Below are positions 11,042-20,058 of a stretch of 64,000 nt of DNA, one piece after another. The position numbers were made by a program, and so were the translations under genes. The notes beneath the pieces are model-generated. The model saw only the letters and a list, made by a program, of their open reading frames with translations, was not told the DNA's origin and searched no databases. The stretch spans positions 23,616 through 87,615 of the forward strand of contig JABLTG010000080.1 in NCBI GenBank assembly GCA_016618085.1, written 5' to 3'. Within the stretch, counting starts at the first letter, position 1; each line of letters starts with the position of its first letter. Source of the DNA: Neovahlkampfia damariscottae (lineage: Eukaryota; Heterolobosea; Selenaionea; Neovahlkampfiida; Neovahlkampfiidae).

Positions 11042-12919
11042 TCACATTTGTTTCTCAACGATAGCTAATGAGGTTTTATAACTCAAATAAGGAGCTGAAA
11101 CAATAAATCTTGAATATGTATCTGACAAATTAACTTTGACTGCATCTTCAACTTTATCAAATAAATTTTCTAAAAGAGCAGCAGAGTTATTGATCTCTTC
11201 TTTTAATATATTAACAGTTTTTCTATCAATATTAATCTCACAAGGTGATTTTGAACCATTTAAATATAAATGAAATATTTGACCAACTTTCAATTCTTTG
11301 GTCATTGTTTTTTCTTTTCCAACCACGATTGATAAATTATATGATGATATTAAACGTTCTACATTTAAATCTTCAATTAATTCATGTTTTGTTTTTTTGA
11401 CCATTTCTTTGTATGATTGGATATCCGTGTAAGCCAAAAAGTTCTCTTCACTCCATTCATTTTTGGCAAAAGTATGAAATATTTCAGCAATATTTTCATC
11501 TTCTAATTCTTTTTTTAAAACATCTTTTGAAACAGTATGTTTGTTTCGAAATAAACTGAATATTTTTCGACCAATTGTTGCGATCAAAATAAACAAACAT
11601 TGATAAGTCATAAAAAAGTAATGAAAAATATTTTCAAAGATTGTGTGCATTGTTTTGTATAATTTTCTATTCCCTGCAGCTGTTGAACTTTCTTTTAAAG
11701 TTAAAAAAATTAATGATAAAATGATAAAGGTCATTGTGAAAAATGAAAAAAATTGTTCAAATCTGAAGTAATAGACATCTTGATGAAAAAATTGAAAAAT
11801 TGATTTCTTTGTTTTGATGAAATAAACTAAATTAATAATGATATCAATGAATAATAAAACGAATAAAACAACAAAACAACCCATTTTGAAGCTAAAATAA
11901 GAATATGTAAAATAATCAATGATATTTCCAGGACATTTAAAATTGGAAATTGAGAGAATGATTGTATTATAGATTGATAATATAATAAACAATACAACTG
12001 ATATTATAATTGTAAAAATTGGTGAAACAATAAAGTTGATTGTTTGAATACATTTCAAAGTAAAAGGTGAAATATTCTTCAATTTTGATTTTTGATTCAA
12101 TAAATTAACAATGATAATATAACGAAAATATGTCCAAGGCATTAATATGAATGAAATTTGAATAAAGTTTTCATAAAGAAAAGTGTGTAAAATACATGAA
12201 TATTTTGATTGAAATTCAAAAGTTGAATATGATTTTATAGCTGATAAAATTGAACCCATTTCTGCTAAAACAACCATTGTTGGTACACAACTTCGTGATT
12301 TTAATGGTTGTTCATTGAAAAAAATCAAAGTCAATATTAAAACTCCAGAAAAAAAAATAAATTCAACAATAATTAAAGACCAATGTAAATCTGATAAACG
12401 TAAAACACCAACAACATCACATTCTTCTGCACCTGATGTTAAAGTTATTGGTCCAAAGTTCATGATAGTTTGATGAGTTGTTAAATTGACAGGAGCAACA
12501 GCTGAATCTTCAATTAAAACAAAACGTGAATAATTAGAAAAAAGTGAAGCATCCACTTCAAATGATATGTGATAAGCATCTTCAATTAATACAGAGTCAG
12601 CTAGATTTGTTTGTGAAATAATTGTGTTTTTAATTTTGAACTGTCTGTTTGTGTGATCCGACATTTCTTTGAAAATGAATGTTCCATTTGAATTTTTGTA
12701 CATTGAAATAATTAACACTGATTCAGAAATTGTGTTTGAGTAAATAAAAGCAAAGTTATACATGTTCACATTTGGTGTGAGACCTACACCTATTTTGGTT
12801 TTGTTTGAAGGTTGTGTTTGCCAAGTAATGTAGTGATCTTCAAAAGATTTACAATTCAGATCAGCTGCTTCATAAAGTAATAAAGAACCAACTAACAACA
12901 GACAAAAGAGAGATTTCAT
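11042..12919 (-). CDS. GPCR-RGS fusion: seven-helix receptor with RGS domain
   Basis: Single-exon gene, 625 aa. A signal peptide (MKSLFCLLLVGSLLLYEAA) leads to a roughly 180-residue extracellular domain, then seven hydrophobic segments (about residues 190-450), then a cytoplasmic RGS domain (about 473-620) beginning near EDENIAEIFHTF with the RGS-like EWSEENFLAY. RGS domains speed GTP hydrolysis by G-alpha, so the protein probably senses a ligand and quenches G-protein signalling itself, as AtRGS1 does in plants. The ATG at 12919 overlaps a CCAAT box; an in-frame ATG at 13000 would hide the signal peptide. Ligand unknown. A G-alpha gene lies at 49951-51365. Confidence 0.9.
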   Translation of the reverse strand: MKSLFCLLLVGSLLLYEAADLNCKSFEDHYITWQTQPSNKTKIGVGLTPNVNMYNFAFIYSNTISESVLIISMYKNSNGTFIFKEMSDHTNRQFKIKNTIISQTNLADSVLIEDAYHISFEVDASLFSNYSRFVLIEDSAVAPVNLTTHQTIMNFGPITLTSGAEECDVVGVLRLSDLHWSLIIVEFIFFSGVLILTLIFFNEQPLKSRSCVPTMVVLAEMGSILSAIKSYSTFEFQSKYSCILHTFLYENFIQISFILMPWTYFRYIIIVNLLNQKSKLKNISPFTLKCIQTINFIVSPIFTIIISVVLFIILSIYNTIILSISNFKCPGNIIDYFTYSYFSFKMGCFVVLFVLLFIDIIINLVYFIKTKKSIFQFFHQDVYYFRFEQFFSFFTMTFIILSLIFLTLKESSTAAGNRKLYKTMHTIFENIFHYFFMTYQCLFILIATIGRKIFSLFRNKHTVSKDVLKKELEDENIAEIFHTFAKNEWSEENFLAYTDIQSYKEMVKKTKHELIEDLNVERLISSYNLSIVVGKEKTMTKELKVGQIFHLYLNGSKSPCEINIDRKTVNILKEEINNSAALLENLFDKVEDAVKVNLSDTYSRFIVSAPYLSYKTSLAIVEKQM

Positions 12920-13019
12920 TGGTTGAATATTTTTTCTAACGACTACATCTTTATTCAAATAAGACCATGTAAAAATAGAGAAGTTCGTTTCACCAAACAA
13001 TCTACAATCAAAAAATATG

Positions 13020-13100
13020 CGCGATTGACAGGATTCGAACCTGCGCGGGTAAACCCAATTGATTTCTAGTCAATCGCCTTGACCGCTCGGCCACAACCGC
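13020..13100 (-). tRNA. tRNA-Ser (anticodon AGA)
   Basis: The minus strand folds as a class II tRNA of 81 nt: acceptor GCGGTTG paired with CAATCGC, A-box TGGCCGAGCGGT, anticodon arm TTGACTAGAAATCAA with AGA in the loop, a long variable arm, and B-box GGTTCGAATCC. There is no intron. A T-rich tract beyond the 5' side is the only nearby signal. It starts about 20 nt upstream of the longest frame of the receptor gene. Confidence 0.97.
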
Positions 13101-13274
13101 TTGATATGTACAATCTAAATGAGGAGTATTAAATGACAAGTTTTTCGTGTCTGTCACTTCTTTAAAACTGATCACTTTTAATTTCATCGAATTTTGTCAA
13201 TGTGGGATCCTATTTTTGACCAATTAACCAATATTTCTTCATTATGGGAAACGATAAAGAAAAGTACACGAAAG

Positions 13275-14096
13275 TTAATTTTTATTTCTTTCAAAATGAG
13301 TCATGTCAAGCAATAATGTTGCACTAAAAATTAAACATTTCTCATCAACAGAGAGATCTTTTTGAAACTGAACTCCAAAGTTATCAGAATTTGTGAGAAA
13401 TTCTTTCATAAAACCACAAAATTTCTTTTGCACTTTTCCGATTTCAATTCGGTTTTTGTGAACAAAAAAGTTCCATGGATTAAATCTAAAAACTAAATAT
13501 TTTCTTTTAAATCTTACATATTTCCAGTAATATTGGATAATTCTTGTCCAATTGAATTTATCAATTTATATTCTCTAGTAAAAAACCTGCATTGAGTTTG
13601 AATTTTACCAATATATCTTTTTGGTTGTTGAGTTTCGTCAAATACATACATTACAGGTAAAAAAATAGTAGATGGTTTTTCTAATGATAATATCTTTTGA
13701 TTGTTTGCATAAATATTGAAAACTAATCCTCTTGCAGCTCTGAGAAAAATATTAAATCGATTGGTAGTATTTACCCACATAAGACTCTTTCCAAAGGTTC
13801 TGAAGTTTCTTGTACTTGCAATGTTTCACCATTTGACATCAAAATATTGTATTTGTTTGGAATTTCAACTCCAGTTAGAAGTTCTACCAAATCAGTGTGT
13901 TGTTTAACCATACAAGCATCGTTTTTTTCAAAAATAGTATTTAAAAGTGATTTTCTGATATATTTCAATGATTTAATTTGACTTACTGATCAACTGTTTG
14001 TTCTTCAAAGAAGGTATTTGTTTGTTGAGGTTTTGATTCAATTTGAATGTCTTCATTCATTTGTACATATTGTTGTTGTTGTTGTTGTGTGTGCAT
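13275..14096 (-). CDS. Phospholipid scramblase
   Basis: Moves phospholipids between membrane leaflets in a Ca2+-dependent way, or acts as a lipid-binding regulator. 240 aa in four exons (introns 13955-13986, 13740-13774, 13486-13517). The N-terminus is short and Gln-rich (a run of CAA codons). Then come the scramblase pieces NGETLQVQETSEPLERVLCGAARG, split here by an intron, RYIGKIQTQ, IGKVQKKFCG, and the C-terminal NSDNFGVQFQKDLSVDEK followed by the hydrophobic SATLLLDMTHFE helix typical of the family. The long proline-rich N-terminus of animal scramblases is absent. A CCAAT/ATTGG site lies about 70 nt upstream. Confidence 0.9.
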
Positions 14097-14201
14097 TTTT
14101 TTTTAATCTTCCAAAAGATGTTCTCATATATTTAACATCTGTTTTTCATTCGTTCCAAATGTTTTGATTGGTTTAAACCTTCCAATATATATATTTCGAC
14201 A

Positions 14202-14303
14202 CTACTCTATTTTTAACATGCGTTTAGAACTTGCTCGTGCTTCCAATAAGATATTGAGTTGTTCATCAGATATTATCAACAGAATTTTTAATACTTCCAT
14301 TGT
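14202..14303 (-). CDS. Possible 33-codon small ORF downstream of the oxygenase
   Basis: An ATG-initiated frame encodes MEVLKILLIISDEQLNILL and a short basic tail. Its composition looks protein-like, and an ATTGG pentamer lies about 45 nt upstream near 14348. It could instead be 3' UTR of the oxygenase gene, or a lost exon: no splice joins it in frame to the oxygenase. Function unknown. Confidence 0.2.
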   Translation of the reverse strand, partial: TMEVLKILLIISDEQLNILLEARASSKRMLKIE

Positions 14304-14358
14304 AATTCTTTTTTGGAACATGACAAAGAAAACCAAATTCTCCTTGTATTGGGAACGT

Positions 14359-15722
14359 TTATTTTTCTTGTTTACTGGTTGCAAAATAAATTCTCTCATT
14401 GATTTGTGTTGCAATACCAATTCTTGATGAATCATCAACAATGTAAAATGGTCCAGTTTCGTGGATTAATTTTTGAGATTGAAAGAATAATGAATCCTGA
14501 TAATTCATTTCAAATGCCAGTTTGTATTCTGGAAAACATATCCAACCACCTCTGAATGTTCCTCTTCTCAAAATAATAATATGTGTCCAAAAATATTCTT
14601 GAGAATCTAAATGAATTCTTGAATAATAATTTTTACTAATTGCAGCATTTGAGTGAATCGAACCTTCAAATTTCGGAACATTAAGCAATAATTTCTCTTG
14701 CTCCAATGCAATTTCAGGTAAGAATCTTTGAAAAACTTTTGACATAGTTTGGTACAATTTCAACGATTTTGCAAAGTAGTTTGGATCATTTTGATCCCAA
14801 GAATATTTACCCACTTCCTTGGAGCTTAGATCAACTCTATATCCTTGCATATAAACTGGTGAATCTTCATTTTTGAAATCTCCTGATCTATTCAATTTTA
14901 TTCTTTCATTGGTCCCCTTTGGAGTACATTGACCATCACACGTATTAGAATGAATCTCTGGACATCGATCAATTCCTTCAAGATGTAGACAATACTTCTC
15001 TCCAATAGTATATTTTGAATCATACATTTCGTTGAACTCTTTACAATTGGATTCATATCCAATGATAAATTCACCTATATCTTTATCATAAACTTTTACA
15101 GTGGATTCTATTAATGTGAAACCTTTGAAATCTTTTGGCTCCATTAGCTCTCCTTTGTAAGTTTTTTCATTCTTTTCAATTTTCGAAACTTTTATCAAAT
15201 CTTCATCTGATTCGGGAATATGAATTGAAACCATACTTAAAAGTTGATTATATGAGTCTTTTGATTTTATTTCTGTCATCATATTGAAATTCTTCGATAA
15301 GATTTCTCGAATTTGATTCTTCTTCTTTTTTGATCCAGAAAATTCAACTGTTACATATGCATAGTTTTCAATTACACTTATACAAGTACCTTCCAGATAT
15401 ATATCTGAATATTGTTCATCATCAAAAAATTTAGCCAAAAGAACAGAATGTTTCTTTGCTACATGCTGAAGGAATAGTTTTTTTCTTTTTGAAAACCAGG
15501 ATAGCATTTTCATCGAATTTATTGGTTCTTTCTCTTGAAAAGTACACCCGATCCATGTGAAAAGTGAGGGTCACAAGGTTCTTGGAAAAATGAAAAACAT
15601 ACAATTTCAATTTTGATTCTGGCGAGTGATTGAATATCAATGAATGTAAATGGGACATTCATTCTCTTTTTATCAAGTGGAAGACAACCATATTTCTCGT
15701 TTGAATGTTTTCTCTTAGTCAT
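14359..15722 (-). CDS. HIRAN domain fused to a TET/JBP-like 2OG-Fe(II) oxygenase
   Basis: 436 aa in three exons (introns 15581-15602, only 22 nt, and 15466-15496). Residues about 35-130 form a HIRAN domain: VYFSRERTNKFDENAIL, formed across both splice sites, then AKKHSVLLAKFFDD and the strand YAYVTVEFSG. HIRAN binds DNA 3' ends in HLTF and Rad5. A middle region holds a Cys cluster (CPEIHSNTCDGQC) that may bind zinc. The C-terminal 130 residues match a double-stranded beta-helix oxygenase: HxD at His353/Asp355, distal His403 in KLIHETGPF, and Arg416 for 2-oxoglutarate. The pattern resembles the TET/JBP nucleic-acid oxygenases. A DNA-base or chromatin substrate is inferred, not shown. Confidence 0.75.
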
Positions 15723-16184
15723 AATTTGATTTGTTACAACCAATCAAATTTTGATGTGAAATGATGTTGAATAATAGTGAACTTAGCATTAGATTTGTGA
15801 TTAAATGGATCATTTGTTGATATTTCAATAAATATTTGAGGATTGAATTCCACATAAATTTTTTTCTTTTATTCAATCAATAGTTGAACTATGACCCATG
15901 TAAATGCATTCCAGTTATTTTTGTATCCTCCTTAATATTTGAAACATTTGCCTGAAGGAGATCACTGGCTGTTTTCCAAGTTTTGGTTATTATTTTTTGA
16001 CTTTTATAAAATTCATGTTGCTCCAGTGATTAAAATGTCTGGTTTTTTTGGTCCATGCTTTGAAAAAAGTTGTTCATGATTTTTGAGTTCTTTGTCTATG
16101 AAATCACCGCATAAAATTAATATGAAAAACTTTTTTCAATTCATGAACATGACTCCTGTGACATTTAAAAAACAAAAAATTTAA
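15723..16184. pseudogene. Intergenic stretch with coding-like remnants (minus strand)
   Basis: No intact gene. On the minus strand, between about 16140 and 15890, two short frames read like protein: one contains LCGDFIDKEL and KHGPKKPDILITGAT, the other TWKTASDLLQANVSNIKED. They are separated by TGA and TAA codons with no usable GT-AG intron to remove them. This looks like a decayed gene, perhaps a hydrolase given the GD and ITGAT strings, but the family is not identified. Confidence 0.3.
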
Positions 16185-16255
16185 CTCCGATGCCGGGAAT
16201 CGAACCCGGGTCGCCTGGGTGAAAGCCAGATATCCTGCCACTAGACTACATCGGA
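16185..16255 (-). tRNA. tRNA-Glu (anticodon TTC)
   Basis: The minus strand gives a 71-nt cloverleaf: acceptor TCCGATG paired with CATCGGA, D-arm A-box TAGTCTAGTGG, anticodon arm CTGGCTTTCACCCAG with loop CTTTCAC, and B-box GGGTTCGAATCCC. The discriminator is G. There is no intron. Confidence 0.97.
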
Positions 16256-16602
16256 TGTTGTTGTAAACAAAGTGAAATTTTGAATTGCGAAGAGGAAAAT
16301 GGAAGGTTGAATCTGCACAAACAAAAAAATTACCTTGAAGCTGATCTTTATCACTGAAATAGTCATGTAAATCTAATAGTACTTTTATGCTTCACCTAGT
16401 ATTATTTTTTTCAGAATCCGCTCCAATTATCTTGATAAATTTTTGAAACATTTTTTCGAATAGTGATTGAGAGAAGTTCAATTCTTACTCTTGAGATTTC
16501 TGATTACTATAAGCACAATCAATTCTAGATATTCATGCATTCACTGCTGCTTTCGTTTTCGACCATCACAATAACCAATCACATTGAAGAACAAAAAAAA
16601 AT
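16256..16602. other. Intergenic stretch, no gene recognised
   Basis: Lies between tRNA-Glu and the stop of the Abraxas-like gene. Short minus-strand frames (for example from the ATG near 16560) are broken by stops within about 14 codons. One CCAAT lies at about 16575. I see no RNA fold, repeat or intact coding sequence. Confidence 0.5.
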
Positions 16603-17561
16603 TTATTCAAAAATTAACAAATCTTCTTTTCTATTTTCAATTTCTTTTAATCTTTTTTGACTTTCAATTAATTCTTCAACTGAGTTCTACAAAGGAAATT
16701 AAAACAAAAAAAATAAAAAACATTCAAATCTGTCAATGTTTCTTGAAAAAATGATTCTAAATCTTCTATTGTATTACTAATCTGCTTCTTTATTTTTGAA
16801 GGTCTAAAAGAAGTTACTTGTCAATTTTTTTTTACTTTTCTTTTTTGAATGGGAAATCTGATGAAGAAATATTTGAAAATTCATCATATTCAAACTTGAT
16901 ATTAATACTTGATATTAATTTACTTGTGATGTATTTATTAAATTTTTGATTCTTAATTTACATATTTTCATAGGATTTAAATCTTCTTCTTGGTAATTTT
17001 GATAATACAAAAATTTGTAATCCATTGAAAGCAAATCATATGGTGGTTGATGTCTTGTTGAAAATATTCCAAAAATAAAAAACTTTTTAAATTGTTAATT
17101 TGAGGTCAAAATTTTACATTGTTTTGAAAAAACTCACACAACTGTTTGTGAATTGTTCCTTCTCTTATTGTTTCTGATAGTTTTGTAGAATTTCTACTTT
17201 TATACCATCCTAAAATTTCATTTTAAATAAAAATTAAAAATACCAATAATTTGGTTGTTGGAAAAATTCTGAGTCAATTCTTGAATTTTCTCTTTGGATA
17301 TGTTTCCACAAAAATCATAAAAAGTGAATAAATCACCAACTGGTAATAAATTCTCAATTTTTAAAATAGTTTTATCAGTTTCATAATCAAGGTCATCTTT
17401 TGAAATTTTCTTGAATTTTTTTTTTCACTACCTTGATAAGATTGAACTGTTTTTGTAGTTACAGAACCGATAATAAATCCTTCAGAATCTGAAGGTGTTA
17501 ATGTCACACGATTTATAATTGAAGATAAAGTTATCCCCTGTACAAACAAACTTGCAGACAT
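16603..17561 (-). CDS. Abraxas/FAM175-like MPN scaffold protein
   Basis: Partner subunit of the K63-specific deubiquitinase complexes BRISC/BRCA1-A in other eukaryotes. The gene is shredded by about seven tiny introns, so no single frame exceeds 70 codons. Splicing gives MSASLFVQGITLSSIINRV, DSEGFIIGSV, then IIGWYKSRNS with IREGTIHKQL, the MPN core. The JAMM zinc motif (HxH...S..D) is missing, which fits the catalytically dead Abraxas class and not BRCC36. The C-terminal 60 residues are a coiled coil (TIEDLESFFQETLTDLNNSV), where Abraxas proteins pair with BRCC36. The start is 6 nt from a CCAAT box at 17568-17572. Exon boundaries in the 3' half are approximate. Confidence 0.75.
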
Positions 17562-17567
17562 CAACAA

Positions 17568-17572
17568 CCAAT
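17568..17572. promoter_or_regulatory. CCAAT/ATTGG pentamer at the Abraxas-like start
   Basis: In gene sense the sequence reads ATTGG, six bases, ATG. It is one of the tightest examples of the start-proximal pentamer seen across the window. Its role as a promoter element is inferred from recurrence. Confidence 0.6.
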
Positions 17573-17683
17573 AAAAATCGTTTTCAATGAAAATCTCTTA
17601 AAACTGGGAGATTAATTAAAAAAAACATTTCAAAAACATTAGTTTTTTTGCAAAAGAACTCATTGGTTGTGTCAAATCAAATC

Positions 17684-17688
17684 ATTGG
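17684..17688 (+). promoter_or_regulatory. ATTGG pentamer upstream of the serine protease
   Basis: ATTGG lies 7 nt before the ATG at 17696, with a second copy at 17662-17666. Two copies about 22 nt apart suggest a doubled promoter element. Function is inferred. Confidence 0.55.
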
Positions 17689-17695
17689 ACGAAAC

Positions 17696-18622
17696 ATGAA
17701 AACAATTTTTTGTGTTTTGGTCATATTCTTTGCAGCTACTCAGAGTGTATCATATTCTGGTATCAGCTTTAATGAAAAGGAACAACAAGAATCACTCAAA
17801 TATTGGACTCCTGAAAGAATGGCAAGCGCAATTCCAATGGAAAATATTTTAACAAACAAAACACTCGAAAAACTTGTTTATGAAGGGAAAATAGTTGTAA
17901 AACCTGATACTGATTTTGTAAAACCAGAATCTTTATACCAAGAACAACCATATAAGACAGTTGGAAGAGCATTCTTCAGATACGGTCAAGGAAGTGCAAG
18001 TTGTAGTGGTTCAGCTTCTGGAAACAATGTAATTTTAACAGCTGCTCATTGTGTTTTTAAAGATGGCAGATTTCATAGTTCTTGGATTTTTGTACCACAA
18101 TACAACAATAACAGAGCTCCTGTTGGACGTTGGGCAACAAGAGGAAATTTAATTTTTCCAGAATATAGACAAAATAGTAACTCAAGGGGAAGAGATGTTG
18201 CTTTTGTAATTGCAGCAAAAAGAAATGAAAAAACTCTTGAAGAAGTAATCGGAAAATTATCAATTGGAACATGTGATGTTGGTGATTCATATTTAGCTCT
18301 TGGGTATCCAAGTCCAGGTTCAAAAATGAAAAGAACAATAGGAAAGATTTTAAGAAGATATCCAGTTCCACGTTGGTACAATCCATCTCCTGTTGGAATT
18401 CGTTCTGCACAAGGACCAGGTTCAAGTGGAGGACCTTGGATTACAAAAAAGAAAAACAAAAAAACAGGAAAAGTTGAACACATTGCTTGTTCTGTGGTTT
18501 CTTTTGGAATAAGGTTTGTTTTTTAATTAATCTTATTATTTAGATATACTTATTATGTTTTTGGACCTTATTTTGATAAAGAAGTTTTATCAATGCATAA
18601 ATTAGCTTTAGAAAGAAATTAA
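17696..18622 (+). CDS. Secreted trypsin-like (V8/glutamyl type) serine protease
   Basis: 298 aa, two exons (intron 18514-18543). An 18-residue signal peptide (MKTIFCVLVIFFAATQSV) is followed by a likely propeptide of about 90 residues. The chymotrypsin fold has the His in LTAAHC, the Asp in GRDVAFV and the Ser in GPGSSGGPW, so the triad is complete. The short loops and GSSGGPW resemble bacterial-type S1B/V8 proteases more than animal trypsins. Likely secreted or lysosomal, in digestion of prey. The C-terminal exon (RYTYYVFGPYFDKEVL) adds a last strand and helix. The upstream TTG-initiated extension to 17648 is rejected because two ATTGG boxes lie there. Confidence 0.93.
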
Positions 18623-18705
18623 TAAAAACAATAAATTATTTATAACCAATTCTGATCTGACCAATAAAAAAAATATTCTTCTCAAATAACGAACCAACAA
18701 ACTTC

Positions 18706-20044
18706 ATGGAGGAAGAAGACAAAGAAGAGATTTTATTTGTAAATAAGTTACCAAAATATTTTCAATGTCCAATCTGTTTCGAACACCTTGAAGAAGGTAT
18801 AAAAATAAGAAAAACATTTATAATTATTTTTCCAAGTTGTTTCGACTCCTTGTCACCACAAATTTTGCAAATCATGTCTTTTAAAAACTTACAACTTGAA
18901 AAATAAATGCCCAATTTGCCGAAGAAACATCCATATTGAAGATTGTTCTTATGATGTTTGGATGAACAATGAAATAAATTCTCTTGATGTTTTTTGTGGT
19001 AAAAGATTAGAAGGATGTCAATGGAAAGGACCACTGAGTGATTTAAAACATCATAAATTAAAATCTTGTCAATACTCACAAGTCCTTTGTCCAAATGGTT
19101 GTAAACAAAAAATACTTCGAATTAATTTTGAAAATCATAATGAAAATTGTAAATACAGACTGATTCAATGTGAATATTGTAATTCTTCCATTAAATTCGG
19201 ACATAAAGTATTTTATCATTTTTTTAACATTTAGGTTCGTCATGAAAGAAGTTGTTCAAATTTCCCATTGAAATGTGAATTATGCAGTAATTCAATTGAA
19301 AGATGTAAAATGGAAACTCATTTTTTGAATGATTGTCTTTTGGTTGAAATTGAATGTCCTTTTGGTTGTAATAAAAGGGTAATTCATTTTTAGGTTTTAA
19401 AAAATAATTAGTTATTGAGAAAAGATTTAGATGTACATAATGAAGAATCTATAGAAATTCATTTAAATAAGATGTTGAATCAAGTAATTCAATTGAAAAA
19501 AGAAAATGAAATTTTAAAAAATTCAATGCAAATTCATGTCACCAATGATGAAATTAAGTTAACTGATGAACCAATTTGTAATTTACCTGTAAAATATTCA
19601 TGGAATTTTCATCGAATTTTCAATTCAACTCAAAATTCACCACATTTTAAATTAAATGGAGCAATTTGGAATTTCTCAGTGAATTATAATCGATTAGAAT
19701 TTGATATTAATTTAAATTTGATTAAAGGTGATCATAGTTACTCATTTGATACTTATTGGACAATTCAAATTGAAAATGTAATGAAAACTAAAATAATATC
19801 AAAACAAAATCATTTTAAATTTGATATTTTAAATGATAATTTGACACATACTTCACATAAATCCATCACTTTGAACAATTTAGAAAAAGATGGTTTTATT
19901 GATGATTTCAAAAAGATTCATTTCAAATTTATTTTCACAAAAATGGATAGAGAATTACTTATGGATTTTCGAACTCCTCAAGAAGAAGAAAATGTTCTTT
20001 GGAGTGATTCAGATGATACTTCAACCGAAAATCAAATTATTTGA
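18706..20044 (+). CDS. RING plus TRAF-type zinc finger, MATH-like E3 ligase
   Basis: TRAF-like ubiquitin ligase, 412 aa in four exons (introns 18797-18836, 19208-19234 of 27 nt, 19379-19411). The RING is rebuilt by splicing: CPIC, then TPCHHKFCKSC and KCPICRR. Two or three TRAF-type fingers follow (CQYSQVLCPNGC, CKYRLIQCEYC, CSNFPLKCELC, CLLVEIECPFGC). A coiled coil (about residues 205-235) leads to a C-terminal beta-rich domain with SPHFKLNGAIWNFSV, the MATH/TRAF-C signature. Dictyostelium and other amoebae carry many such proteins. Its stop is 14 nt from that of the phosphodiesterase hybrid. Confidence 0.9.
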
Positions 20045-20058
20045 ATACATTTTTATTT

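Noticed and set aside
14202-14441. 79-codon minus-strand frame
   Set aside because: It overlaps the end of the oxygenase gene in another frame; only the last part after the internal ATG is kept as a weak candidate.
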